Positions 38,568-49,870 of a stretch of 64,000 nt of DNA are shown in pieces. Position 1 is the stretch's first letter; every line of letters begins with the position of its first letter. The position numbers were made by a program, and so were the translations under genes. The stretch comes from Macquaria australasica (Eukaryota > Chordata > Actinopteri > Centrarchiformes > Percichthyidae). The stretch covers positions 326,790 to 390,789 of the forward strand of contig SEMN01000495.1 in assembly GCA_005408345.1 (NCBI GenBank), written 5' to 3'. The notes beneath the pieces were generated by a model, which was not told the DNA's origin, ran no database searches, and saw only the letters and a program-made list of their open reading frames with translations.

Positions 38568-40326
38568 CCTCTCAGCCTCCTGGACTGGCAAAGCCGCTTC
38601 CTTTGCCCCCAATTCTGACCTCCATCGAGCTTCTGAGCCCTCCCACCCCTCTTTTTTGATATATCACACCATATCATAACTTCATTCCTGCTGCCCCGCA
38701 TAGTGCACACAATAATATGATAACTGTTGGATAATGTCTTAACTGGTGCAATTACTGGAATATTGTAATAATGACAAATATAATAAGTAATGGAGGCAAG
38801 GCAGTGTTCATGGATTGCCACCTTAACATGAAATCAATGATAGGGCAGGTTTGAGATCCAATCAATTTAGGTATCATCTATGTTCTTACAACTTCACAAC
38901 TACACATCAGTTATTGCATATTTTCTGCCTGAACTCCTGTGTGTGTGTCGCACTATGCCTACCCTATCATTCACGTGGCAATACCTTGATCACCACGCAA
39001 AGGAGCGCCTACACTCATCCTACTATAATGACCAAATCATCATCATCTAGTTCTCATGTTTTGCTGAGGCAAAACTGGAGGATAAAAAGACTGTCGCTGG
39101 CTCCTATTTTTTCTTCCCCAAGGCCTTAGACCCTGCTGCAGACACAGATTGCAGCGAGCTGCAGCATCCTCTCAAAATGGCTGAAGTGAAGTGGTTTTGC
39201 AACTGACAGACGAGGCGAGCTTTTGCAGACGTGGGTCATGTTTTTCACAGAGCTGCTTTTCCCCCCCAACTTCTTTTCTCAGCTACGAATGTTGTTGGCT
39301 ATAAATCTACTTCACAATACTGACACATAGCTACCCAAAATGCAATGTTTCTTCCCAAGGACAGCGGATAGCTCACTCACTTAAAGTGTTTTTATTCTTT
39401 ATTTAAATAGTGGGAAAGCAGCAGGGGAGACATGGATCCAGAGGTGGTGAACTATTTGAATATAGTCACAAGGGAAGCTTTGCTGGCTGTTACTGGTTTT
39501 TAGGGCTAATTTTGAGGATGGGGGGGTGATGTATATTTGCTTCTATTTATTTGTCACATTTTACCTTTTTAGCTAATAACATGTATATTTGTTAATCCCA
39601 TTGTTTTTGTATGATGTGGCTGCACAAGTAATGATTGTGATGCTTGATAGATTTTGCTGAATGTTTCTGGTTAAAATGATGCAAGATTTGTGTGAAACTG
39701 TACCTTAAAAGGTTAAATTAGTTCTTTAATTCCAACAACATAACCTTCAGATAAGGTATAAAAATGTATTCTTGCCTATTCCTAACAGTACAGAAAACTG
39801 TAATAATAACCATCCTTTTACATTTAGAATATCACTATAACTGAGATGTGTTTACTCGTAGATGTGTAATTTTGCTCTAGAGACTCCAGGTCATCTGCCT
39901 CTCCTTCTCCACCTGTACCATCAACAGACTAAAGTGCAGTTTAAATGCCTCGGTTTTACCGTTTAATAGCTTTTTTTCCTCCAGTCTGAAATTTAAGAGA
40001 AGTGGGCACTGGATGAACATTTGATTGGCTCTATTATGCCAGCCCAGGTTCAAGCTGTTAACAAAATGATGGATTAAGAAAAGGAAAAATATGAATCGGC
40101 TGCATGCATAGCAAGAATGGAATTTGTACCCCGAGTGAGTAAAAAGTAAGTTAAGGACTTAAGGTCCCAAGTCTACCCTGATTACATCATAGTGGGGACA
40201 TAAAGGGTCCAACGCTTTATTAGCTTCAGTTACAACAATCTGGAAAAAAAGAAACATAGGAACCCTTTAAATGTAGACTTGATCCACTGACACATTAATG
40301 GTAAATGCGTATGTTTCTTACAGGAA

Positions 40327-40332
40327 AAATAA
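40327..40332 (+). terminator. candidate polyadenylation signal for coro2b
   Basis: Canonical AATAAA about 1.76 kb after the coro2b stop codon. A second canonical hexamer lies at 40972-40977. Assignment to coro2b rests on strand and position only. Confidence 0.3.
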
Positions 40333-40808
40333 AAGGCTACAGTGAAAGTAGACAGTGGGAAAAGGATCTACCAGAGACGATCAGCTACATTGGAGAGACA
40401 AGTGAAGTTGTGACTGGAGTTGTGCTACGTAAGGGCCCCACTTAACTGTTCATTTATGTGAAGGTAGGATAAATAGGACAGAACGGCTTTTAAAATGACT
40501 GAAACTCTCTTGGTACAATTGTTGAATGGCATTTTTGGCTTAAACAAACAAGTGTTACCATGGCAGTTCCTCCTTAACTCTTAAATTTACTTAGTTTGGT
40601 AGAACTGTAAGTCTTGTTCTTGTATAGAGTTAACAGTATCACATCTCAGTCTGCTGCAAAAAGCATCCTGGAGCAGTTTTCCATGTGGAGAAAAAACTAT
40701 GAAGACTGTCATCAAAGCCTGATGACCTAAAATTCTGTATACACTTTACCATTTGACTTGACAGTGTTGTAAAAGGACCACAAACTGCAAAACATATATA
40801 AAAAGGGA

Positions 40809-40814
40809 TTTATT
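40809..40814 (-). terminator. candidate polyadenylation signal for anp32a
   Basis: TTTATT on the plus strand reads AATAAA on the minus strand, 1.18 kb past the anp32a stop. I saw no other canonical minus-strand hexamer between this site and the stop. If both genes use their distal signals the transcripts overlap by about 0.2 kb. Confidence 0.35.
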
Positions 40815-41988
40815 GAAGTGAATGGGAGGGAAAAAAGAAACAATTTGGCTGATGACAGTGAATTTAACAGAGTGAGAAAATCACTGAGGTAGGCCAATTT
40901 GACCATTACGTATAATAGTGAAAAACAAAGTCCAAATAACTGACCGTTTTCCAGAGCTTACACTTTGAAACAATAAATTTTCAATGCACAAAAGTTGCGG
41001 TTGTAACCTCCATTTATATCAAGTACTTCTCTACACTACCACCACAAATTCAAACATTGCCACCTGTGTGTCACAGAAAAGAACATGGAAAAAGCGATAA
41101 TGAGTTCTGATGTTGAACATTTCTCTTTATGGAAAGATTATGCATACAAAGTTATGTTCAAATTCAAGAAATTTTCACACTGCGTACTTTAGATAAAGCA
41201 GCATACATATTTAATATCTTATTACAATTCATAGTTTCACCTCAGTTGTCTGTTCAATGTCTGCCGTCATCAAAGAGAATACAAAAAAATAGATTTGGTC
41301 ATTATTTACAAGAACACGTAATTTCCGAACTATCAAAGCTGAGGGTTTAAGGAGGAGGAGCAGCTTTGACAAGGGCAGACATTTTTTTGCTATGATTTAA
41401 AAATATGCCCTGTGAGGGTCACACTGTGCATGTTCAGACAGAAGTTTCACACCAGGATAGCAGAGAGTATTGGCATACTGATGACACTACAAATACATAA
41501 CTTACATTTAAAAAAAAAAGAAAAAGTACAATGCAAAAATAAGTTTTAAGACGAGGAGAGGACAGCCATACATGAAATCCAGTAGTTGACTTTAAAATGT
41601 ATTAGACATGCACTCTTTTTTTTGTTTCATTTTGTTTTTTCTTTTGAAGGGGGGGTCTTAAAATTCATAAGTCATCAGAAACTGGTCTTACACAAACAGT
41701 GAGAAAACAAAAACATTTCTTAAAAAGGTTTATCTTTGCTATTATTTGATATTACAAAATTGGTGTCCACAAAGCAGTTAAAAGTGGACTGTAAAGACTG
41801 GAACACGGGAGCATCAAAGGTACATAAATTTAACTTATTTCTCCAGACAACCCCGTCTACCTGACTGGCCAATAACAAAAACCACTCCTACTGCAATATG
41901 AAACTGGGGAAAAAATACATGGGGTTGTTGGGAAGTGACTGGGAGATACAAGTTTAAAACAGTTCACAACTTAGCTTAACAAGGACTC

Positions 41989-44900
41989 TCAATCGTCTTC
42001 ATCCTCCTCCCCTTCTTCATCCAGTTCCCTTTTTCTCTTCTGACCTCCCTCTTCTTCTAGAAAATAAGAGTCACAGTTAAAAGACACAAAACACCAGAAT
42101 CCAGCAAATAAATGTTTCCTGTTAAACTTCTCTTTCAGCAATGCTGGCTCAAACTGTTTCGCAATTTTCACATTACAAGACAAATTCACATCACTTTGTG
42201 ATGGACAATAAAGATTTTCTGAATCAGTCCCAAATCTGTACCATGCACTGATTCTAAGCAGATTCTGAGTATGTAGTGTGTTCACGCTGGAAAAGTGACA
42301 AAATTAAGTCATCTCAAAGCAAATAAATGATTCTACCACAATGCAATACAGAAGGAAAGGAAATGGAGGAGCTTTCACAGCTGGAGAAATATTGGATGGT
42401 GGTGAAATAGCTCCAGGCTTCACTTCAGAAGACAAAAAATAACTATTGATTTTTTCTGAAAAAGGTTTAATTGTTAGTGTCACTCTAAAGTCACAGTTTG
42501 ATTGCCTTTGCACTGCACACGTATCGTATCATTTCCTGTTATTATGAAAAACAGTTAAAAGGTTTCCTGTTGAGTTTTTGACCACTAGTAGCGCTCTGGA
42601 GCAACGTTTTCACAAGCGGGTCCCTGTTTTGTTTGTATCGTGCACACGCAGGACGACACACATGCAAATGTGCGAGCACGTGGGCGGCACGATACAAATA
42701 TCTTTTTTCCCTTTCAATTAGGAAGAGAAAATCCTTCCTCAGGAGAGTTTAATGTTAACGCGATACTAGATTCATGCTATGCTAAGCGTGGCAATGCACC
42801 AACAAAAGCAGGAAGCTTGGATGTAAGCAACGTATGATTTCAAATATTTTTAAAACTCAACTCTGCAAATGTTGTATCTGGAGGGAAATGCATTCAACAT
42901 GTTTGTTAGGCCTCTAGGATACACCGTGCGTTTTGGTGAGTAACAATGTAGAAAACACAACTTTAAGTATGTTGATTTCTTTTATACCAACTACAAAAAC
43001 TGTACTATAAAGATTAGTAAATAGTATATACTGTATACACTTAGCATGTAGTGGAATTGGGAAACAGCTTCTGAGTTAAAGTCAGCCACCATTTTACTCA
43101 CCTTCATCATCCTCATCGTCAACCTCCTTGTCATTCACATCTTCATCTTCTTCGTCCTTTTAATAAAATGACAAGGCAAAGTTATTATTTCAGACTGAAC
43201 ACTTTTTACAATTACTGAATGCAAGTCTCATTTATTCTCGTCCCACCTCTCCACTGAGGTCCTCCTCTTCCTCTTCTTCATTCTCCTCTTCATCTTCCTC
43301 TCCCTCTTCCTCCTCCTCGTCTCCTGGTGCTGCATCTTCATCGTACTCCTCCTCATCTACATCTGGGTGAAACCGGTTGGTGGTTAAATTATCAGCCAAA
43401 TGTTCAAGCGCCAACGTTAGCAACTTTAACAGATGCTAGAAAGAACTCAGCTATCCACATGAGGGTATGTGAAGCTCAAACTTACCGTCTTCATCGTCCT
43501 CGTCATCATCCAAGCCCTCTGCGTAAACCTCAGCGTCAGAATCTGGGGCCTCTTTGTCGTCTTTGTCGTACCCGTCCAGGTACGTGAGCTGGGGTAGTAG
43601 CTTGAATACGTTGTCTCTGTATTCGTTCAGGTTTGTCACTTCACAGTTAAACAGATCTAGGCTTTTCAGGGTCCCCAATTCTTTCTGTTAAAAGAAAAAT
43701 CAATACAGTCAGCTGCTTTTTTGTACATATACTGTGCTTTCTTTTCCAAGTATTTTAGGGTCTCACTTACCAATGGTTCTATTGTGCTGAGGTCTTTAAT
43801 CTTGTTGCCACTGAGGTTGAGATGTGTGAGGTTGGGGCATTTGTCTGCCAGGACTTCCAACCCTCCTGAGATCCTGTTATCGCTGAGTTCAAGCTGTTGA
43901 TCAATTAAATAATCAAAATATGCAAGAGCATAAAGCCTTAAAGTCACAGACTTGTTTTTGTGTAGAAAAACACCCACCTTTTTGAGTTTATTTAGCTTCG
44001 GCAAGTGGGCAACTGTCGTCAGTCCAACATTGATTGTGCTTAGAAATTCCAGCTCCTCAAATTGGTCTGTTAGACCCTCGATCTTGCCTTCGTTTGAGCG
44101 ACAGTTGTCTAACACAAGTTCTTTGACCTGTAAAACATGCAAATACATCTGGTCAGCATTTCTCAAATTTGAGAATTCAAATTAAAAATAGTTCAATATA
44201 CATAAAAGGTCAAATACAGACCATAAAATATATTAAGTATGTGTTACATTTTCTGTCTGGATAGAAATTGAATATTAAGTTTAAGCTATTTCAAGGTTAC
44301 AAATCTTTTGATAAAAGTTTTGTTTTATTTGGGAGGGATGCTCTTATTCCTTCTGAGGTTTAATGTGACTTTACTTATTGTAAGTCACTTTGGACAAAAT
44401 GTAATGTAGTACATTACATTTTTACAGTATATTTTTTTGGCAGAAACTTTTTGGAACATTAAAATCGAATTAGTTTCAGCTTTTGGGAAGCAACTGCTCC
44501 ATTCAAGTACTTTTCCTGACTAGGCTTCTTATTTTAACAAGTTAAATAACGTGTTTATTTAAGGAGCAAGCTTAATTTAACCTTAAAACCTTATCTGCAG
44601 TCAAAGTGGCTTATGGTCAGTACACAGTACATATACTCAAGTACTTGTACTTTACTTGAGTATTTGCATTTTTTGCAACTTTATACTTCTACTCTCAGAG
44701 GGAGATATTCTAGTTTTTACTCCACTGCATTTATTTGACCACTAGAGTTACTATTTACTTTGCAGTTTAAAGTTTTTTTGTCAAACAAAATATATAATCA
44801 GCTTCTAAAATATGATCCATTACTATATGTTAAACTGCCCATCAGTATGTAAAATAGTTCAAATTGGCTCCAAATACATCAATTTTGCTGCTGGCAAGTT

Positions 44901-45113
44901 AACACATCAGTAATAACAATCCAATAACGTATACATACTAATATAACATATTAAACTGCCCATCAGGGCAAGTTAACACATCAGTAATAATAATCCAATA
45001 ATGTTTATCATATAACATTCTGTCACATGAATACTTTTATTTTTGATACTTTAAATCGATTTTGCTGTACTTCTACTTCAGTAAATTCTTGAAAGCATGG
45101 CTTTTAATTGTAA

Positions 45114-45150
<37 letters not shown>

Positions 45151-46861
45151 GTGTGGTATTGCTTGTTTTTACTCATGTAAAGGATCTATACCACTGCTTC
45201 AGAATAATTACACACCACTTTAAATAAAAAATAAAATGAACACAAATGCTAAGTTATGTCGAACAGACAATAAAACGCTCTTCCATCAACACAGTCCTTG
45301 ACAAATAGCTGAACAAAGTACATTATATACAACAATATGAGCGTTGGTCTTGGCTCGGCGCATTGATATTTAAATGATATGCGGTCACAGGTGCGCTGTT
45401 ATCGGTTATTTTACCGCGGCCTTGAACGTGACTCAGCCAATCAGCGCTGAGGACCGGAACTATAAAAAAAAAACTGTACAACAAAATCCCACAGACATCA
45501 AACATCACAACGCTCCAGATATCGCGATGCGTTGGCTCCACTTCCATTACGTAAATATCACATTTAGCTTCTTTTCTTTCTTTTTTTTCTCCCCCCCAGT
45601 AGAAACAGACACATCGCGGCGGTTTGTAGGCGTTTATTTTGACCGGTTACCGAGCTAAAATGTGGAAAGAGGTGTGTGTGTGTGTGTGTGAACGGTTTTT
45701 AGTCAAAACAAGTCGGAGCCAAACAGACCTACGAGTCGTGCACAGGGTCATTTGTGAGTAGGAGGGGCGGCCGAGGCACATTAAGATGCTGCCAGCCAAA
45801 CGTTTTCATTGTCGCTTGTGCTAAACAGTTTGCCGATTGGACCGACGGCGTGTGTAGACCTCTGTTAATGAGAAGGTACGATGAACCGTCCGTCGTTTGT
45901 GTCGAATGAACGGGATGCTCGGTGCGTTTCGAACCGCCTTTGTTTCTCGGTAAAATGGCGGCTTGTCCCAGTTCTGGAAAACTGGAGCGACGACGCGGCT
46001 CGGCGGTTTGTTTTCGTCGACGCTGGGATCTCACGTCAGAAACAAGACGACGACAACAACAACAACAACAACAACAAAAAACAAAGACAGTCTCGATGAA
46101 ACAACGTGAAAACACCCGGCAGTTAATAACGACCCCGTGTTTTCGCCCCGGTGCGGCGGGCTGGTAACGGTCCGCGCTAACGCCGCTTTCTTTCGGCCGC
46201 CTGTGCGCACCGTGGCCCCGGCTGCCCGGGCTGCGGGCTCGCCGCTGTAAGCTGCTCGGTGCTCGAATTGCGCCTCGGCTGCAGAAACAAACCGGCTCGC
46301 CTGGGCAGTTTCGAGCGGCTGTAAGCCCGGTCGTTTGAGGAGGCTGTGATCTCTTATGCATCATCGATAATGTCATGACTTTGAGTATCCGCATCCTTAA
46401 CGCGCCAAGTGCGCGGCTTAAAACGTCCAGGCAAACGCACCTCCCGGTCGAGGCGTGCGGGTAACGAGAAGGGCTGCGTTCGTAGATCAAAAGTTACAAA
46501 TATGGCTCCTCATGCTGCTTGCCTTGTTTATACCGCTGGCATTAAAAAAAATTAAAAAAATTAAAAAAAAGAAAGAAGCTGTGCTGCATTCTCGAAACTG
46601 CACATCAAAAACGTGACGTTAGAGCCGCACAAAAGTTCAACCAGCGTCCCCTGCAGCACCTGCGTGTTCGCAACAATGTGACCCGACGTCTCCATCGTCT
46701 TTTAACTTGTAAGAAACTTTGTGTCCCCACGCCAAGGCATCACACGGACGATTCTCCATTAGCTGAGTGTGAAAACACTGGCGAGCGAGATGTGAGGAGC
46801 AACTTACATCTGACGGAGTGCGGTTCCGCAACTCCAGATGAATTCTTTTCTTCATGTCCAT
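41989..46861 (-). CDS. anp32a: acidic leucine-rich nuclear phosphoprotein 32 family member A, 7 exons
   Basis: Complement of join 41989..42056, 43102..43156, 43247..43362, 43486..43684, 43771..43893, 43978..44127, 46808..46861 (765 bp, 254 aa; human is 249 from memory). All introns are GT-AG and all phases agree. It starts MDMKKRIHLELRNRTPSD, the family start. Leucine-rich repeats run to about residue 128 (LSTINVGLTTVAHLPKLNKL, NLTHLNLSGNKIKDL). The LRR cap follows (LLPQLTYLDGYD, about 139-150). The rest is an Asp/Glu-rich tail with a basic KRKR nuclear signal at 239-242 near the C-terminus. Family role: nuclear-cytoplasmic histone chaperone, component of the INHAT complex, and inhibitor of PP2A. 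The LRR core matches ANP32A better than ANP32B or ANP32E. An in-frame upstream ATG at 46894 would add a tail unlike the family and is not preferred. Confidence 0.97.
44630..45200 (-). repeat. inverted copy of the AGTGGTGGAAGAAGTACTCA family
   Basis: Reverse orientation relative to 21232. Contains a local duplication: the block starting TTAAACTGCCCATCAG at 44830 is partly repeated at 44952 with the same AAGTTAACACATCAGTAATA. Also contains a run of 27 T (45119-45145). Lies in anp32a intron 1. Confidence 0.6.
45414..45495 (+). promoter_or_regulatory. promoter-like CCAAT/TATA pair, antisense to anp32a
   Basis: On the plus strand a CCAAT box (45437-45441, inside AGCCAATCAGCG) is followed 20 bp later by TATAAAA (45461-45467). 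The spacing would place a start near 45490. It points opposite to anp32a from inside its first intron and could drive an antisense or bidirectional noncoding transcript. No convincing open reading frame follows. Confidence 0.25.
46049..46076 (+). repeat. (ACA)n microsatellite
   Basis: Trinucleotide run in the CpG-rich part of anp32a intron 1. Confidence 0.85.
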
Positions 46862-46899
46862 CCTTGGTCGGCACACCCGCGGTACGATGCACACTTTTA

Positions 46900-47065
46900 A
46901 TAATTACTGCAAATGCAACTAGCGCCTCCGGAACAGACTGCTGTTGTTCATTCAAACTTGATCCGCTCGGTGGGCGGGAGCACGTTGCGGGATTGTCGTC
47001 ACCGCCGACCAATGGCAGCAGCCAAATAAAGAGGGAACGGATTTACAGACACGCAGGCCAATGAA
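46900..47065 (-). promoter_or_regulatory. anp32a: anp32a proximal promoter
   Basis: Immediately upstream of the minus-strand start codon lie a GC box (GGGCGG, about 46973-46978) and two CCAAT boxes in inverse orientation to the gene (47009-47013 and 47058-47062), within CpG-containing sequence. The spacing, about 100-200 bp before the ATG, suits a TATA-less housekeeping promoter with a short 5' UTR. The transcription start itself is not determined. Confidence 0.5.
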
Positions 47066-48213
47066 GACACCCTTGTAAAACTGGGTGGGGTTTTGTTGTC
47101 GAAGTTTGGTTGTTTGTTAACTTAAGTTTACATGGATAATGTAATACTTTAATGTTTTACATGCCGCGGAGAAGGGATGCCGCGTGTCTGTCAGTTCACA
47201 ATCGTCGCAATTAAACCTCCACCTGACTTGAAGTCTTGTTTTAAAGCTGGTAATTATGTAGATCTCACATACACGTAATGCATTTGTCCCAATATTCACA
47301 AAACAAAACAACAAAAGAAGAAAACCAAAACACACACACAAAAAAAAAATCTGATTCAATCCCACGTGGGACACAAAAACAAAGTATGTAACACAAACCA
47401 AACAAAATACAGGGTTTGTTTCTGGAAAAAGGCTGATAACTGCAGCAGCATAATGGGACCAAAATCAATTATAGTTATGTAGTTATTATAGAAGGTATAA
47501 TATAGTGTCTTAATTCACTAACTCAAAAACGTTGATTTAGTGTTGAGTTACTTTGTTAAAGATGGTACAATTTATTTCCACAGTGGTCCTGACAGAAACT
47601 GCTGTAGGCCTACCTTCAGCTTCATTACTGACCTAAATGAAAGTTGTGACATGTAGATTTAATTGTTGATGGTATTACATATACAAATATGACATAAATA
47701 TATATATATTTGTGTGTGTGTTTGTTTGACTTCACCTTAACAGATTACAACATTAAGACAAGAGAACACTTCAAACCACATCATGTACTACAATAACAAG
47801 CGTTACTGATTTGTAATCCATGGGGGCATCTCCACCAAAAGCATCCGTTCATATGAGTGGGGAAGCAAGCAAAAAATAACATGAAGTCAGTGAATATTAA
47901 AATGAAATAAGGTAACAATAAATCTCTGGTTCATCTTCCAAATTCTGTGATTTTTCTAAATAATATTTGATAAAAGTATTATGCATTTCGATTCATTTGA
48001 ATATAATATCTATAAATATTAGATCTATAGCTTTAAGCTTGTATGTCATATACAATAAAAAAACTCCGTAAACTAACTCTTTGTCATAACTCAGGACTTG
48101 CACGAATAAGCAACAGATGCAGTGAACATTTATTTGGGCAGTCAGATCTCCACTGAGTGGCTCTTTGCAAGTACTCTCCAGTATTGGTGGGTAGGAAGCT
48201 GTAAAGAGTTTAT

Positions 48214-48228
48214 CCACAAGGGGGCAGC
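48214..48228 (+). promoter_or_regulatory. second CTCF-like motif
   Basis: CCACAAGGGGGCAGC matches the CTCF core well and has the same orientation as the motif at 49384, 1.2 kb away. Confidence 0.4.
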
Positions 48229-48895
48229 AAAGTCACTAGTCTCAAGCTAGTGACCGTCAGTAGGGTGTTTAAATTTACTCCTGGTACAAGTTTTAAAAAT
48301 ACATAAATAAAGGTTCATGAGGAGGGACTCTGATCACATTCATAGCACAATCCACTCTGTGATGAACAGTAACTGGTCTAATGAAGCCACAAGCGTTGTG
48401 TCAAATAAATTGAAACCTGATGTGAAGAGAAAATGATGAAATATATTAGTGGAGCATTCGTCTGCCAAATAGAAATGCATGCCAATGGTTATCAAGAGGG
48501 AGGGCTACTTTATTAGTGTGATAAATACTGTGCGTGTTCATGATAAGGAGGCGTGAGTAACTGCAAATAACGGTATTATTGCTGTTTTGCTCCAGCCTCT
48601 GTTTCACTCAGAAGCCTAAACTACACATTAACTTTAACATTTACTCCCATTAGTGTCAAACAAGCTGCATTATAAAAGCAGCACACATGCGTCATGGTTA
48701 ATGAGGCTACTCCAAACAAGGAACACCATCCACTTAACTTTTCTATATATATATTATTAATCTGGTATGAAACATTGTTGGTAGAAAACAAATGCAATGC
48801 AGAATAGCAGCTAAATATGGCTTCACGTCTGCTTCACCAAGACAATCAAAAACCATTAATATTGACTCAGAGATCTAATATTAGTTTTACATACT

Positions 48896-48945
48896 GAATA
48901 AGATAAGATAAGCCTTTAATTGTCCCACAGCTGGGAAATAGAGAT
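48896..48945 (+). repeat. short teleost repeat fragment
   Basis: AATAAGATAAGATAAGCCTT followed by AATTGTCCCACAGCTGGGAA, a frequent fish repeat end. Confidence 0.4.
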
Positions 48946-49383
48946 AGAGAATTCAAGCCATTTCTATGTAGCATCTTATTGTCCATAATCCAATTATTTT
49001 ATTATTATCCAGCATTAATGTGTAATTCAGCCCTTCTGACAGTATCACATATAAATTGTGTCTGTATGATGTTAACACTGAGTGAAATATTCAAACCCAA
49101 GACACCATGTTTTATTGTTGTTTTTTATGGCCACACTATTCCCATCAAATTGAAATATTTTCGATGTCTTGTGCATTATTTTATAAACACTTCCACAAAA
49201 TTAAGCCCAACTTATTTGCTTTATTTATTTGCAACTTATCTTTGCAAACTTTGGGGTCCGCACTTGTATTTTGAAATAAATCTCTGTGGATTTGAACAAA
49301 GTCTGGCTGCACAGCATGAGTTCATACAGGCCAACCCACCGGTGGGATAGTGGGATGAAGAGGGTTAAGGGATAGGAACACGA

Positions 49384-49398
49384 CCACCAGAGGGCAGC
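49384..49398 (+). promoter_or_regulatory. CTCF-like binding motif
   Basis: CCACCAGAGGGCAGC is an excellent match to the vertebrate CTCF core consensus. It lies 2.4 kb upstream of the anp32a promoter, outside any gene, where an insulator or loop anchor would be plausible. Binding is inferred, not shown. Confidence 0.45.
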
Positions 49399-49769
49399 TC
49401 TGTCCTCCTTCCACCAGGAGAGGTCACTCTGGTAAAAACACCCATTGAGAATTGATTGAGCCCAGCGTGACTCTGTGCCTCTTGAAATTCCTCAACCTCA
49501 TAACTACTCAAACTATAGGTGTTGTTCATACATATTGAGCCATACAGTGCAGCTGCATGAGGTGTTTTTAGCCCTGGATTTTTTTTTTTTTTTTTTCAGA
49601 AACCAATGTTGATGGATAATTTAGGAAAAACTTCACAATGTTTCCAAAGCAACCACCACAACTCAGGGGGCAGGTGTAGGAGGGCTTCATGTTGATTACC
49701 AGACCAGAATGAGTGAAGCACTTGCTTGTAAAATGATGGCATCACTCTGCTCATACTGACAGACCAGCA

Positions 49770-49870
49770 TTAAGCTTTCTTACTTAAGTAAAAGTAGTAA
49801 AGTACTGGTATCAAAATATACTTAAAGTACCAAAAGTAAAAGTACTCATTATGCAGAATGGCACATTTCA
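49770..49870 (+). repeat. fragment of the same AGTGGTGGAAGAAGTACTCA family
   Basis: Contains ACTTAAGTAAAAGTAGTAAA and AGTACTCATTATGCAGAATG, blocks of the family present at 21.2 kb. Confidence 0.5.

Larger units (their letters stand above)
38568..40995 (+). other. coro2b 3' UTR and downstream region
   Basis: No coding signal follows the TGA at 38565-38567. Candidate plus-strand AATAAA signals lie at about 40327 and at 40972-40977. Either would give a 3' UTR of roughly 1.8-2.4 kb, plausible for this gene. The true cleavage site cannot be fixed from sequence alone. Confidence 0.4.
44128..46807 (-). other. anp32a intron 1 with CpG-rich block
   Basis: A 2.7-kb intron. Its 3' part holds old repeats (44370-45200). 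Its 5' part, about 45880-46480, is rich in GC and CpG, like a CpG island extending from the promoter into the intron. An (ACA)n run lies at 46049-46076. A long open frame on the minus strand here reflects GC content and is not called as a gene. Confidence 0.7.

Noticed and set aside
45729..46490. 253-codon minus-strand open frame in the CpG-rich block
   Set aside because: It lies inside anp32a intron 1, has no family resemblance, and is explained by high GC content; the encoded runs of Arg and Cys are low complexity.
46862..46894. Upstream in-frame ATG extending anp32a
   Set aside because: The extension has no resemblance to ANP32 proteins, whose conserved start is the Met at 46861.
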